From assembly GCA_016288655.1 (NCBI GenBank), contig JAEEKX010000011.1:1-57371 (forward strand): a stretch of 57,371 nucleotides of DNA, in the 5' to 3' direction. Below are positions 22,448-31,664 of the stretch, piece after piece. A program made the position numbers and the translations under genes. The notes under the pieces were generated by a model, which was given only the letters and a program-made list of their open reading frames with translations, did not search any database and was not told where the DNA came from. Numbering within the stretch: the stretch's first letter is position 1; the number at the start of each line of letters is the position of its first letter. This DNA comes from Bacteroidales bacterium (GTDB lineage Bacteria; Bacteroidota; Bacteroidia; Bacteroidales; WCHB1-69).

Positions 22448-23935
22448 ATGGCACAGGGCAGTCTGAGAGCGAAAACCATATCGGGAGTCTTCTGGAGCGC
22501 CCTCCAGAAGTTCGGCGTGATGGCTATCTCGTTCATTTCCAACATCGTGCTTGCACGCCTGCTCTCCCCCGACGACTTCGGCTGCATCGGCATGTTGGCC
22601 ATCTTCATCGTCATCTCATCGACATTCATCGATGGCGGTTTCGGCTCGGCGCTCATCCAAAAGAAGGAACCCACGGAAGAGGATTACTCCACTATTTTCT
22701 ATTGGAATATGATCCTTTCCCTTGTCCTATACGGCATCCTTTTCATCTCCGCGCCCGCCATTGCCCGCTACTACGAAATACCCTTGCTCTCCGACGTGCT
22801 TCGGGTGGAAGGGATTGTGCTCATCATCAACGCTTTGAGTATTATACAAAATAATCGCCTTCGTAAACAACTGAAGTTTAGAAAGTTGGCGATTATCGAC
22901 ATCGTCTCTGCCGTCATCTCCATCACCGTCACCATTGTTTTGGCGGCGAACGGGTGGGGCATCTGGGCCTTGGTGGCACAGCAGTTGATGCTGTGTTCCA
23001 TCACGACGCTCATCCTCTGGCTGACCAACAAGTGGCATCCCAAGTGGGTCTTTTCCTGGCAGTCGTTCCGTGAACTCTTCAACTTCGGTCTTTTCATTCT
23101 GATTGCCAACTTGGTCAACACCTTCTGCAACAACATCCAGGGCTTGCTGATCGGCAAGATCTACAATCCCGCGACGATGGGGTACTACTCGCAAGGGAAG
23201 AAGTTGGAGGAGCTTTCATCGACGAGCATCTCCAGCGTGGTTGACCGTGTGGCCTACCCGGTGCTGGCGGAGATGCAGAACGACCTGCCGCGCATGGTGC
23301 GTTCACTCAGCCGGTTCATCACTTCGTTGGCCTATCTCACCATCCCGTTGATGCTGCTGTTCATCCTGTTGGCAGACCCGATGATCCATCTCATCTATTC
23401 GGAAAAATGGCTGCCCGCGGTGCCCTACTTCCAGATTCTCTGCATCGCCGGCATCGCCATCAGTCTGCAGGGCATCAACTACTACGCCATCGCAGCCATC
23501 GGGCGCAGCGGCAAACTGCTGCTGTGGACGCTGGTGAAACGCGGCGTCGGCCTGGTGCTGGTGGTGGGCGGTCTCGCCGCCTTCGGCATGTACGGACTCT
23601 TGGCCGGCATGGTCGTCACCTCCTATCTCATTTATTTCATCAACGCCTCGTTGGTACATCGGTACGTGGGTTACAAGGTGCAGCGGCAAATGCTTGACCT
23701 GCTGCCCATTGCGCTCATCGCGGTGGCCGCTTTCGTACTCGCTTTCTGGGTGGGTAAACTTTGGGTGATCAACAAGTTCGCGATGGGCGGAATACAGTTG
23801 GCCCTGTTCCTTGTCGTCTATTTAGGCCTTTCCTATCTATTAAAATTACAGGCATTTCGTAATTTTCAGGAGATCTTTCAAGATGTCTTGAAGAGTTTCA
23901 AAAATAAAATCCATCCCATAAAACCGCAGGCATGA
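22448..23935 (+). CDS. polysaccharide flippase, WzxC/TuaB-type
   Basis: A 495-residue integral membrane protein with 12-14 predicted helices, of the MOP exporter superfamily. The start is set at MAQGSLRAKTISG, directly after the previous stop; the longer frame has no support. Characteristic is the N-terminal GVFWSALQKFGVMAISFI and LARLLSPDDFGCIGM (residues about 15-55), then GFGSALIQKK and the mid-protein NPATMGYYSQGKKL. It should flip lipid-linked oligosaccharide units across the inner membrane for Wzy-dependent polymerisation. It overlaps capA by four bases. Confidence 0.92.
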   Translation: MAQGSLRAKTISGVFWSALQKFGVMAISFISNIVLARLLSPDDFGCIGMLAIFIVISSTFIDGGFGSALIQKKEPTEEDYSTIFYWNMILSLVLYGILFISAPAIARYYEIPLLSDVLRVEGIVLIINALSIIQNNRLRKQLKFRKLAIIDIVSAVISITVTIVLAANGWGIWALVAQQLMLCSITTLILWLTNKWHPKWVFSWQSFRELFNFGLFILIANLVNTFCNNIQGLLIGKIYNPATMGYYSQGKKLEELSSTSISSVVDRVAYPVLAEMQNDLPRMVRSLSRFITSLAYLTIPLMLLFILLADPMIHLIYSEKWLPAVPYFQILCIAGIAISLQGINYYAIAAIGRSGKLLLWTLVKRGVGLVLVVGGLAAFGMYGLLAGMVVTSYLIYFINASLVHRYVGYKVQRQMLDLLPIALIAVAAFVLAFWVGKLWVINKFAMGGIQLALFLVVYLGLSYLLKLQAFRNFQEIFQDVLKSFKNKIHPIKPQA

Positions 23936-25056
23936 AAGAGGTGAAACTGTTTTTCGCGGGAGACTTTTGCTCCAAGCCATCCACGTCGCACATTGCGGTA
24001 TCGGACCGGTTGCGGCAGATGTTGGCGGGTTGCGATCTGCGCATCTGCAATTTCGAGGTGCCGTTGATGCCGGAGCAAAGGGTCGCCAATGCGGTCTTCT
24101 ACCAGCATGACGATGCGCCTGAGTTTCTGCAATCCCTTGGTTTTGATTTGTTTGCATTGGCCAACAACCACGCTTTCGACTGCGGGGACGCCGGCTTCCT
24201 CAAGACGGCGGCGGCACTGAACGGGAAGAGTTTCGGCGCCGGCAGTTACGACGAGGCCTACCGGGTGAAGGTGGTGGAGATGAACGGCGTGCGGTTGGGC
24301 TTCTTGGCGCTGAGTTATGCCGCCAAGCAGGGCGTCTTCGACGACGTGTCCGCTCACGACGGTCTCGGCTGCGCCTACATCAACGATCTCCGTGTTAATC
24401 ACGATATTATGGCGGCCAAACAGCAGGTTGATTACCTGTTCGTGCTGCCCCACGACGGCATCGAATACATCGACGTGCCCCTGCCCGAGACCCGCGCTCG
24501 CTACCGCGACTTCATCGACTACGGCGCCGACGCGGTCATCGGCACCCACCCGCACTGCCCGCAGGGGTGGGAGACCTACAAGGGAAAGACCATCTTCTAT
24601 AGTTTGGGAAACTTCTTCTTTAACAGCAAGAATACCACCGACTTCCATGCCGACAAACCGCATTGGTATGAGGGAATTTGCGTGGTCTGCACCCTGAGCG
24701 ATGACGGGATGAACTTCGAGATTGTCAACACGCGCAACCGCGACAATGTTGGTCTTGATATAGATGGTGATGCCGCTCGTGATGAACATAACAAGTTGAT
24801 TTGTGATTATTTGCAGGATAAAAAGAAGTATTGGGATTACCTGATTCCTGTTGTCGATCGGTTGGCGCGCGAGCAGGAGTTTCCCATTGTCGAGCGTTTT
24901 TATGCTAAAAATTCGCTGAAATCGTTAGTGAAAATCGTTCTGAAACGTACCAAGGCGTTTCTGACGGGCAGATCGGCCGAATCTACCGAAGGACTGCTGA
25001 TGCTGGCCAAGAACGACGCCCGTCGCAGTCTGCTTATTCAATCGTTGAAACATTAG
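23932..25056 (+). CDS. CapA-family metallophosphatase-like capsule protein
   Basis: A 374-residue PGA_cap (CapA/PgsA) protein. Motifs of the metallophosphatase fold in order are LFFAGDFCSKP, CNFEVPL (about residue 40), LANNHAFDCGDAGF (about 77), FVLPHDGIEY (about 170) and IGTHPHCPQGW with IFYSLGNFFF (about 200-230). CapA proteins take part in poly-gamma-glutamate capsule synthesis or attachment; many members are of unknown chemistry. No signal peptide is visible, so this one is cytoplasmic or peripheral, unlike classical PgsA. It shares its start with the flippase stop (ATGA). The final 100 residues are a variable tail. Confidence 0.88.
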   Translation: MKEVKLFFAGDFCSKPSTSHIAVSDRLRQMLAGCDLRICNFEVPLMPEQRVANAVFYQHDDAPEFLQSLGFDLFALANNHAFDCGDAGFLKTAAALNGKSFGAGSYDEAYRVKVVEMNGVRLGFLALSYAAKQGVFDDVSAHDGLGCAYINDLRVNHDIMAAKQQVDYLFVLPHDGIEYIDVPLPETRARYRDFIDYGADAVIGTHPHCPQGWETYKGKTIFYSLGNFFFNSKNTTDFHADKPHWYEGICVVCTLSDDGMNFEIVNTRNRDNVGLDIDGDAARDEHNKLICDYLQDKKKYWDYLIPVVDRLAREQEFPIVERFYAKNSLKSLVKIVLKRTKAFLTGRSAESTEGLLMLAKNDARRSLLIQSLKH

Positions 25057-25065
25057 TGTCTGATT

Positions 25066-26148
25066 ATGAATAGTTTAAGATCTACTTCCAAAATCAAGAA
25101 AATCGTGCAGGAGTTCTCCTTCTGGCACGAAATTCGCCAAAAGTATCGAAAACTCAAGATCAAACGTCGGCTCACCTGGAAGCAACGTCGGGAGATTCAA
25201 TCTTTTTTCAAGGAGGCAATCGGCCGCCGCGTGCCGCTGATCTGGCACAAGTTCCTCTATTCCCGCACTGGCGTCTATTCCCCGTACTACATCCCGGTCG
25301 GGGTATATCGCACCGAGATGATCGGTCGTCTGAACAACTTCATGTTCAAGGATGCCTACGCGGACAAGAACGTTGCTGATGAGTTGTTCCCCGACATCAA
25401 CCAGCCCAAGACTTTTGTCAAGAATATCAACCACCACTACTATGCTGAGGGAATGCCTATTACGGATGAAAAGGCGTTGGAGTTGTGTCAAAATCTGGGC
25501 GATGTCATCATCAAGCCATCGCTGTTGACGCGGGGCCAAGGGGTTCGTCGCGTGACGATTGCCCAGGGCAGGGTGGAAGGCAGTCAACAGACGCTGGCGC
25601 AGCTTTTCGCCGAATACGACCGCGACTTCATCGTGCAAAGTGTTGTGAAACAGCATGAACGCATGGCGGCGTTGAATCCGGCGTCGGCCAATACCATCCG
25701 TTTACTCACCTATCGGCACGACATGGAAGTGCGGTTGTTGTATGCGGTCATTCGTATCGGGCGTGCTGGACAAGTCATTGACAATGAGAGTGCTGGTGGC
25801 ATCAGCACCTACATCGATGCCAACGGGCGGCTGGGCAAGTACGCATACGGTGCGCCCGGTTACGACCATATTGAGAAGACCGACAGCGGCATCACGTTGG
25901 AGGGCTATCAGATCCCTTCTTTCGACGCCGTCGTGGAGACCGTGAAGGCGTTGCACATGCGGTTGCCGTACTTCAACATCGCGGCTTGGGACTTTGCCGT
26001 CGGCGAAAACGGCGAGCCGGTCTTCATCGAGTGGAACGCCGACCCCGACCTGAGCCAGTCGGCTTTCGGCCCGGCCTTCGGCGAGCGCCCTATCGCCTTG
26101 CTCAAAGAGATCTATCAATCTAGAAATACACGGCATAGTTATTGGTAA
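25066..26148 (+). CDS. sugar-transfer-associated ATP-grasp enzyme
   Basis: A 360-residue protein of the ATPgrasp_ST type. After a basic N-terminal region (about 1-60) come the ATP-grasp elements: DVIIKPSLLTRGQGVRRV (nucleotide-binding Lys and Gly-rich loop, about 140-160), DFIVQSVVKQHERM (about 187), NTIRLLTY and VIDNESAGGISTYID. The metal site is FIEWNADPDLSQS near residue 325. ATP-grasp enzymes ligate a carboxylate to an amine or thiol through an acyl-phosphate. In glycan loci they probably add amino acids to the polymer. The second ATP-grasp gene at 27398 belongs to another subfamily. Confidence 0.85.
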   Translation: MNSLRSTSKIKKIVQEFSFWHEIRQKYRKLKIKRRLTWKQRREIQSFFKEAIGRRVPLIWHKFLYSRTGVYSPYYIPVGVYRTEMIGRLNNFMFKDAYADKNVADELFPDINQPKTFVKNINHHYYAEGMPITDEKALELCQNLGDVIIKPSLLTRGQGVRRVTIAQGRVEGSQQTLAQLFAEYDRDFIVQSVVKQHERMAALNPASANTIRLLTYRHDMEVRLLYAVIRIGRAGQVIDNESAGGISTYIDANGRLGKYAYGAPGYDHIEKTDSGITLEGYQIPSFDAVVETVKALHMRLPYFNIAAWDFAVGENGEPVFIEWNADPDLSQSAFGPAFGERPIALLKEIYQSRNTRHSYW

Positions 26149-26158
26149 AATTTCCATT

Positions 26159-27385
26159 ATGAAAGAAAAGATTGCTCAAGCGTCACTGCTGACTTCGCTG
26201 CTGCTCGTTGCCGTCTCCTACCTGCCGTGGGTGTATCTGCAACCCATGTACTACATACTCCGTTATGCGGTCATGGGATTGCTCGGTATTTCCTCGGTTC
26301 TGGTGTTCTCGTTCCGCCAGACTTTCACCGGCCATTTCATGAAAATCTTTCTGATCGCCATCATCCTGATTGCAGTGGAGTTCTTGATTTTCAAGTTGAT
26401 GAGTCTGCATTTCCGTTTGGAGGACCTGACCCAACTCGTGGTCGCCTTCTTGTGCATCATGGTGGGCATGAACATGAAACGCGATCTCTGTTTTTGGCGC
26501 GATGCCAGTTATTACTACACCATCTGCCTTGTGGTGATGGGCATTATCAACTGTCTGTATTATGCCAAGGGGCTTTATGTCCCTGAGTATTATATGTTTA
26601 ACGAGGGGAAAAATCAGGTTGGCGCGTTGATTGCCACGGGTGCCGTGGCGCTCTTCTTCTTCGGCATGAAGATGCGGGAGCAGCGGGTTCACTTCTGGGT
26701 CGTCTTCTTTTTGGCTGTGGAGGTCCTGCTGTTGATCCGCGCCCGCGCCGATTTCTTTGCACTGCTGGCCTGTGTGCTTCTCATTGTCATCAAGGATGGA
26801 AATTGGAAATGGAAGTGGAACCCCAAGGCGTTTTTCACTATCCTTGCTGTAATTCTCGGCAGTTATATTCTGCTGAAAGGATTTTTAGGAAACGAGTTGC
26901 ACACTTTCTTCAGTGGGGGTAAAAACATGGGCTATGATGCCGCTGATGCAATGAGTACCAATCGGTTACACCGAGATGCCGACGGCATGAAGGAGTTTGT
27001 CGGCAATCCCTTCGATGGGGAGTTGAGCAAGGATTCGGGCATTCGCCAAATCCATAACTACGCTATTCTCCGACTCGTGCGCTATGGCGTGTGGGCGTTC
27101 CCGTTCCTGCTTTTCTATGCTTTCTTCGGCATTCGGATGATCATCGGCATCTTCAAGCCGTGGCATTCCGACGTGAGACAGGTGGGGTTCATCGTCTGCG
27201 GCCTGCCCTGCATCGTCAGTTTCTTTGAGCCATCCTTCCCCTTCGGCCCGGGCGAGGTACAACTGTTGGTCTTCCTGCTCCTGGGCTTCTCGCTGGCTTC
27301 TGGTGACGGGATGCCCGAACAGAATGAAAAGTTATGGTTGGATGAGATTCGGGATTTTCGAAACCGAAAGAAAAAATCATCATAA
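26159..27385 (+). CDS. Wzy-like polysaccharide polymerase
   Basis: A 408-residue inner-membrane protein with about ten hydrophobic helices and a large periplasmic loop of about residues 250-310 (GGKNMGYDAADAMSTNRLHRDADG and following). This shape is typical of O-antigen/capsule polymerases. Sequence in this family is poorly conserved; the RARADFFALLA segment near residue 190 and the loop residues fit the Wzy_C pattern only loosely. Assignment rests mainly on topology and its place between flippase and transferase genes. Another membrane glycan protein (ligase or acyltransferase) cannot be excluded. Confidence 0.7.
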   Translation: MKEKIAQASLLTSLLLVAVSYLPWVYLQPMYYILRYAVMGLLGISSVLVFSFRQTFTGHFMKIFLIAIILIAVEFLIFKLMSLHFRLEDLTQLVVAFLCIMVGMNMKRDLCFWRDASYYYTICLVVMGIINCLYYAKGLYVPEYYMFNEGKNQVGALIATGAVALFFFGMKMREQRVHFWVVFFLAVEVLLLIRARADFFALLACVLLIVIKDGNWKWKWNPKAFFTILAVILGSYILLKGFLGNELHTFFSGGKNMGYDAADAMSTNRLHRDADGMKEFVGNPFDGELSKDSGIRQIHNYAILRLVRYGVWAFPFLLFYAFFGIRMIIGIFKPWHSDVRQVGFIVCGLPCIVSFFEPSFPFGPGEVQLLVFLLLGFSLASGDGMPEQNEKLWLDEIRDFRNRKKKSS

Positions 27386-27397
27386 TTCACTGGTATC

Positions 27398-28306
27398 ATG
27401 GATATTCGCTCCAACGCCAACCTCTATTTCCGCTACCTGCTGACGGCTATCTCGCCTCGGCTCAACATCAATTTCTTCTTCAAAAGATGCCATGGAAAAA
27501 GGCCGGATTTGCGGAATCCGAAGACGTTGGACGAAAAGATCCAGTGGATGAAACTGCACTACTACAAGGATAATCCGCTGGTCTATCAGTGCGCCGACAA
27601 GTTGCGCGTGCGCGACTATGTGCAGGCGTGCGGACTCGGACACATTCTCAACGACCTGATTTCCACCTATCGTTCCGCCGATGAAATCGACTGGACCGTC
27701 CTGCCCGATCAGTTTGTGCTGAAATGGAACTTCGGTTGTGGCGGAAATGTGATTTGTAGGGACAAGTCTGCTTTGGATAAAAATCAGGTAATCAATGAGA
27801 TAAGCCGCTTCCAGAAGATCAAGGCGCACCTGATTGCCGCTGAGCCGCAGTATCGGATGGAGAAGGTGCTGCTGTGCGAGAAGTTGATCGAGACGGACGA
27901 TGGTCAGCCGCCGGTGGATTACAAGTTCTACTGTTTCAACGGGGAGGCAAAGTACGTGCTCTGTTGCGTTGGGCGCGACGGCCAGCACAAGCCCGCGTTC
28001 TACTTTTTCGACCGCAGTTGGCAGTTGCAGCGGCTCAACCGCAGTTCGCTCGATCTGCCTGCCGACTTCGCCGTGCCCAAGCCCGCCGGCATCGACGCGC
28101 TCTTCGACTATGCCGAAAAGTTGTCGAAGCCGTTTCCTTTCGTCCGCGCCGACTTCTACTTGGAAAACGGGCGCGCCATCTTCGGTGAACTGACCTTCAC
28201 GCCAGCAGGCGGTTTCGACGCCGGCCGGCTGCCCGAAAGCGACCTGCTCTTCGGCAGCATGGTGCAGTTGCCGCCCGCCAACGCCCCCAAATTGTCCGCC
28301 GTATGA
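27398..28306 (+). CDS. TupA-like ATP-grasp enzyme
   Basis: A 302-residue protein of the ATPgrasp_TupA family, named after the teichuronopeptide biosynthesis gene of Bacillus. Diagnostic segments are PKTLDEKIQWMKLHYY (about residues 42-57), CADKLRVRDYV, PDQFVLKWNFGCGGNVI (about 104-120), VLLCEKLIE, PVDYKFYCFNGEAKYV and VRADFYLENGRAIFGELTFTPAGG (about 250-272), the ATP/metal site. It probably adds an amino acid or peptide to a uronic-acid-type glycan. It overlaps the next transferase by four bases. Confidence 0.88.
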   Translation: MDIRSNANLYFRYLLTAISPRLNINFFFKRCHGKRPDLRNPKTLDEKIQWMKLHYYKDNPLVYQCADKLRVRDYVQACGLGHILNDLISTYRSADEIDWTVLPDQFVLKWNFGCGGNVICRDKSALDKNQVINEISRFQKIKAHLIAAEPQYRMEKVLLCEKLIETDDGQPPVDYKFYCFNGEAKYVLCCVGRDGQHKPAFYFFDRSWQLQRLNRSSLDLPADFAVPKPAGIDALFDYAEKLSKPFPFVRADFYLENGRAIFGELTFTPAGGFDAGRLPESDLLFGSMVQLPPANAPKLSAV

Positions 28307-29433
28307 GAGTGTTACACCTTTGCAACGACTTTGCCGGCAGCACCGTCCACGCCGAACTCTACCGCCGCCTTGACGCCGCGGGCGTGGAACAGGTGGTCTA
28401 TTGCCCCATCCGCCACCCCCAACTCGACGGCCGCAATCGCTTTGAATCCCAACACACCGAATTCATCTATTCGCCCATCCTTAAGCCGTTGCATCGGGCT
28501 TCTTTTCATTTGAAAATCAAGAAGATAGTGGAAGATGTGGAGTCCAAGGTTGATCTCTCGACCATCGACTGCATCCATGCCACCACACTCTTCAGCGACG
28601 GCGCCGTGGCCCTGCGGTTGCATCGGAAACGCGGACTGCCCTACATCGTGGCCGTGCGCAATACCGACATCAACGTCTTCATGCGCTACATGCCGCACCT
28701 GTGGGGTGAGCATCGGCAAGTGGTGCGCGAAGCCCACAAGGTGGTCTTCATCTCGCCCAATCTGCAACGCCGCACGCTTCATCACCGCACGCTCAAGCCG
28801 GTCGTGCAACTGCTTGCCGGAAAGGGCGTTGTCGTTCCCAATGGCCTGAATGACTTTTGGCTCAATAATTTGAGGTTGGAAGGGGGAAACGGAGAAAATC
28901 ATTCGGTGGTCTATGTGGGAAAGTTCGACAGTAACAAAAATGTGGAGCGCTTGGTGAATGCCGTGTTGAAATTGCGTGCTGATATTCCTGACATTCACTT
29001 GGATTTGGTGGGCGGTGATGGTGAGCGCGAGGTGGCTGTATTGCAGTTGGTGCAACAAAATCCCGACACGATCTCCTATCTTGGTCCCATTTTCGACAAA
29101 CCGCTGTTGCAGTCCATTTACTTGAAAAACAGCGTTTTCGCAATGCCATCCAAGAAGGAGACCTTCGGATTGGTCTATTTGGAGGCGTTATCGCAAGGGC
29201 TGCGGGTGATGTACACGCGCGGCGAGGGCATCGACGGGCTGTTCGATGTGATGGTAGGGGAGGCGGTCAACGCCTTCGATGAGGATGACATCACGGATGC
29301 GCTCCGACGGTTGCTGTTGGAGCCGAACCGTTACCAACGACTTCTGCCAGAGGACTTTGCAAGGTTCCGCTGGGATGACATTGCAGAAGTATATGCAGGG
29401 ATGTATGGAGAGATGACGGGATCGGAGATGTAG
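28303..29433 (+). CDS. glycosyltransferase, GT4-type
   Basis: A 376-residue GT-B glycosyltransferase and the last gene of the polymer operon. It starts MRVLHLCNDFAGSTVHAELY. The linker region contains LPYIVAVRNTDINVFMRY and GVVVPNGLNDFW. The donor half has VVYVGKFDSNKNVERLVNAV, the VGGDGE loop and PSKKETFGLVYLEALSQG with the EX7E pair near residue 290. The helix of the C-terminal crossover ends FRWDDIAEVYAGM. The sugar specificity is unknown. The 148-base gap after it shows no clear terminator. Confidence 0.87.
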   Translation: MRVLHLCNDFAGSTVHAELYRRLDAAGVEQVVYCPIRHPQLDGRNRFESQHTEFIYSPILKPLHRASFHLKIKKIVEDVESKVDLSTIDCIHATTLFSDGAVALRLHRKRGLPYIVAVRNTDINVFMRYMPHLWGEHRQVVREAHKVVFISPNLQRRTLHHRTLKPVVQLLAGKGVVVPNGLNDFWLNNLRLEGGNGENHSVVYVGKFDSNKNVERLVNAVLKLRADIPDIHLDLVGGDGEREVAVLQLVQQNPDTISYLGPIFDKPLLQSIYLKNSVFAMPSKKETFGLVYLEALSQGLRVMYTRGEGIDGLFDVMVGEAVNAFDEDDITDALRRLLLEPNRYQRLLPEDFARFRWDDIAEVYAGMYGEMTGSEM

Positions 29434-29581
29434 TCTTTGGGCAGCTTTGCTGTATTGGTAACTACGGATTATGCAGATTGGCACGGATTAGCGCGGATGA
29501 ATCGAAAGGAATAACCATACAACTCAGATCAAGTCGATGAGTTTGTAGTGGTGAACTGTGCGAAGTGCGTGGATTCCGTCA

Positions 29582-30517
29582 CTACCGTCTCACCCGCTGC
29601 AGACGGTTGTCGTCGGCGTAGTAGAGCGTGTCGATGGTGCTGCCGTAGCCGCACCACACTCCGATGACGTTGTCTCCTCTGATGTTGCAAGGAACGGGTG
29701 CGGGGCTCATGAAGGGGTTTTGCCCGATGGCTAATTCATAGGTCATCGCCGACCAGTATAGGTAGGCGTCGTAGTCGAGCATGGAGGTCTTGAGGTAGAT
29801 GGTGTCGCCCTTACGATAGGTGATGCGGTAAAATTCATTCTTTTCCTCGTCGGTCATGGTGGGGGCGAAGAGCGCGGATGGGTTGGCGCGCAGGATCTCG
29901 TAGTTAACGGTCAGTCCGTTGAAGGTGGCGTCGTCGAAGGCCACGGGCATGGAGGTGACCCAGAGTCGGTCGTGCAGTCGCTTGCCGTGTACTTTGATCC
30001 GGAACTGGTAGTAGTCGTGGGTGGCGGGGTTGTCGGTGAGCAGGATGCGGCTGGTGGGCGTGGTGTCGTTGGCATCGGAGAAGGCGAGCCACGCGGAGTC
30101 AAGCCGGAACGGATCGCGAATGGTGGTGGAGGCAGTGTAGGTCTGCCCGCCGTATTCGACGGTGAGGTCGTAGCGCTTGCCGGGTTCCCCTTTGATGTTC
30201 TGTCCCACGTAGGCGAGATAGACGGGCGAATCCTCGCAAAGGGCGAAGTGCAGCTGTTCGCTTTGCCCATCGCAACTCACTGTCACCACGGCGTCGCGGA
30301 TGAAGACGTCGTTCATCAGCGTCTGGATGTCGATGGGGTCGAAGTAGGGCACGCTGCGGCTGACGATGACCATGGCCGGCGAGCCGTTCTCAATGCTTCC
30401 CTCAATCACGATCTTCGGTTCGTAGTCAGGCGGTTGCACCTCGATCTCCTTCTGGCACGAAGGCAGCATCAGGGCGGTGAGGCCGATGATGAGGATCAGT
30501 TGGAGCAGTTGGCGCAT
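29582..30517 (-). CDS. DUF4249-family lipoprotein
   Basis: A 311-residue lipoprotein: the signal ends LTALMLPSC with the lipidated Cys at 21. The mature part is beta-rich, with IVIEGSIENGSPAMVIVSRSVPYF (about 35-58) and GKRYDLTVEYGGQTYTASTTI (about 112-132) typical of DUF4249, proteins seen in Bacteroidetes usually beside a TonB-dependent receptor. Here no receptor is adjacent, so the gene is solitary. It probably sits on the periplasmic face of the outer membrane; the function is unknown. A -7 box lies at 30540-30547. Confidence 0.82.
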   Translation of the reverse strand: MRQLLQLILIIGLTALMLPSCQKEIEVQPPDYEPKIVIEGSIENGSPAMVIVSRSVPYFDPIDIQTLMNDVFIRDAVVTVSCDGQSEQLHFALCEDSPVYLAYVGQNIKGEPGKRYDLTVEYGGQTYTASTTIRDPFRLDSAWLAFSDANDTTPTSRILLTDNPATHDYYQFRIKVHGKRLHDRLWVTSMPVAFDDATFNGLTVNYEILRANPSALFAPTMTDEEKNEFYRITYRKGDTIYLKTSMLDYDAYLYWSAMTYELAIGQNPFMSPAPVPCNIRGDNVIGVWCGYGSTIDTLYYADDNRLQRVRR

Positions 30518-30539
30518 GACGGTATGTTTTTTTCGGCTG

Positions 30540-30547
30540 CAAAGTTA
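30540..30547 (-). promoter_or_regulatory. -7 box for the DUF4249 gene
   Basis: TAACTTTG on the minus strand, 23 bases before the start codon. Confidence 0.55.
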
Positions 30548-30584
30548 CAAGAAAATCTCGATATGGAGTGGTTTAAAAGGAAAC

Positions 30585-30602
30585 AACCGCCTTTCGGCGG
30601 CT
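30585..30602 (-). terminator. hairpin terminator after rpmB
   Basis: On the minus strand AGCCGCC, a GAAA tetraloop and GGCGGTT are followed by GTTTCCTTTT, about 30 bases after the rpmB stop. Confidence 0.65.
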
Positions 30603-30631
30603 GTCCCTTCATAAAATCCCAAACAAAAATT

Positions 30632-30865
30632 TTATAAAACCCCTTTTTTGCTTGCTTCTAAAATGCTGTTCCATACGCCATTTTTGCTCATGGTACGCAT
30701 GGCCTTGGCAGAAACCTTCAGATAGACGAACTCGTTGAGTTCAGGAACGAAGAATCTCTTGGTGTGGAGATTCGGCTTGAAGGTTCTTTTCGTTTTAATA
30801 TTGGAGTGGGAAACATGGTTTCCTACGATCGCTTTCTTTCCGGTAATCTGGCAAACTCTTGACAT
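30632..30865 (-). CDS. rpmB: 50S ribosomal protein L28
   Basis: A 77-residue ribosomal protein with the full L28 pattern: VCQITGKKAIVGNHVSHSN at the start, KRTFKPNLHTKRFFVP in the middle and LKVSAKAMRTMSKNGV near the end. It is normal length for Bacteroidetes. It is often followed by rpmG (L33) in this phylum, but here it is alone, with a terminator after it. Its promoter box lies at 30910-30917, next to the stop of ispD upstream. Confidence 0.96.
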   Translation of the reverse strand: MSRVCQITGKKAIVGNHVSHSNIKTKRTFKPNLHTKRFFVPELNEFVYLKVSAKAMRTMSKNGVWNSILEASKKGVL

Positions 30866-30909
30866 CTTGTCTCTTCTTTTCTTGTGTTGTTATCCTCAAA
30901 TCGGGACTG

Positions 30910-30917
30910 CAAAAGTA
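30910..30917 (-). promoter_or_regulatory. -7 box for rpmB
   Basis: TACTTTTG on the minus strand, 45 bases before the rpmB start and just after the ispD stop. Confidence 0.6.
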
Positions 30918-30933
30918 CAACTATTTTTTATAT

Positions 30934-31641
30934 CTACAACACTTTCTTGCAATTTTTTCTAAAAATATTTCTAAACTCTTCAATATCAGATGGATAAGTT
31001 AATTTCTGATTGGAGATTTCTCCTTCGACGATTTTGATCTTCGCGTGGGGAAAATAGTGTAAAAATAGTCCGCAATCATCTGTCACAGAAATGTTTGCAT
31101 CTGTTTTGGCGGCGATGGCGGCGGGACGGAAGGATCGGAGGTGAAAACCCTGTGGGGTCTGTGCCAATTGGAAGATTTTGCGGTCGAGGGCGCATTTTAC
31201 GTTGTCGTTGTCGGTTTGGAGGAGGGTGTCGCGGAGGGGGAGTGCGGGCACGGCGGCGTCGGCGTGGTCGAGGGTGTCGAGGAGATGGTTGATGAGGGTG
31301 GGGGAGGTGAAGGGGCGGGCGGCGTCGTGGATGAGCAGGATGGCGTCGTCGAGGTTGCCGCATGCCTCGACGGCGGCGACGGTGGAGAGATGGCGTTCGG
31401 CACCGCCTGGGACAGTGAGCCGCCATTTGCGGTAGCCGCCGCCGGTGCGCAGGACTTCTGTGCGCGCGAGATGGTCGGCATGTGCCACCACGATGATTTC
31501 GTCGATGCGTGGGTGCTGCTCGAACAGGTCCACGGTGCGTTCCAGCAGGGTGCGGCCGGCCATGTCGAGGAACTGTTTGGGCTGGCTCTCACCGGCGCGG
31601 CTGCCGGTACCGCCGGCCAATATCGCTGCTATCGTTTTCAT
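30934..31641 (-). CDS. ispD: 2-C-methyl-D-erythritol 4-phosphate cytidylyltransferase
   Basis: A 235-residue nucleotidyltransferase, starting at the ATG of MKTIAAILAGG (a GTG two codons upstream is less likely). The CTP-binding loop LAGGTGSRAGESQPKQFLD has the conserved Gly, Arg and Lys. Other marks are LIHDAARPF (about 105), DTLLQTD, QTPQGFH (about 165) and SVTDDCGLF. It makes CDP-methylerythritol in the non-mevalonate isoprenoid pathway. TarI-type CDP-ribitol synthases are close relatives, but no teichoic acid genes are near. The DUF4292 gene is 20 bases upstream, so the two may share a transcript. Confidence 0.88.
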   Translation of the reverse strand: MKTIAAILAGGTGSRAGESQPKQFLDMAGRTLLERTVDLFEQHPRIDEIIVVAHADHLARTEVLRTGGGYRKWRLTVPGGAERHLSTVAAVEACGNLDDAILLIHDAARPFTSPTLINHLLDTLDHADAAVPALPLRDTLLQTDNDNVKCALDRKIFQLAQTPQGFHLRSFRPAAIAAKTDANISVTDDCGLFLHYFPHAKIKIVEGEISNQKLTYPSDIEEFRNIFRKNCKKVL

Positions 31642-31664
31642 ATTCACAATGTTATTGAAAATTC

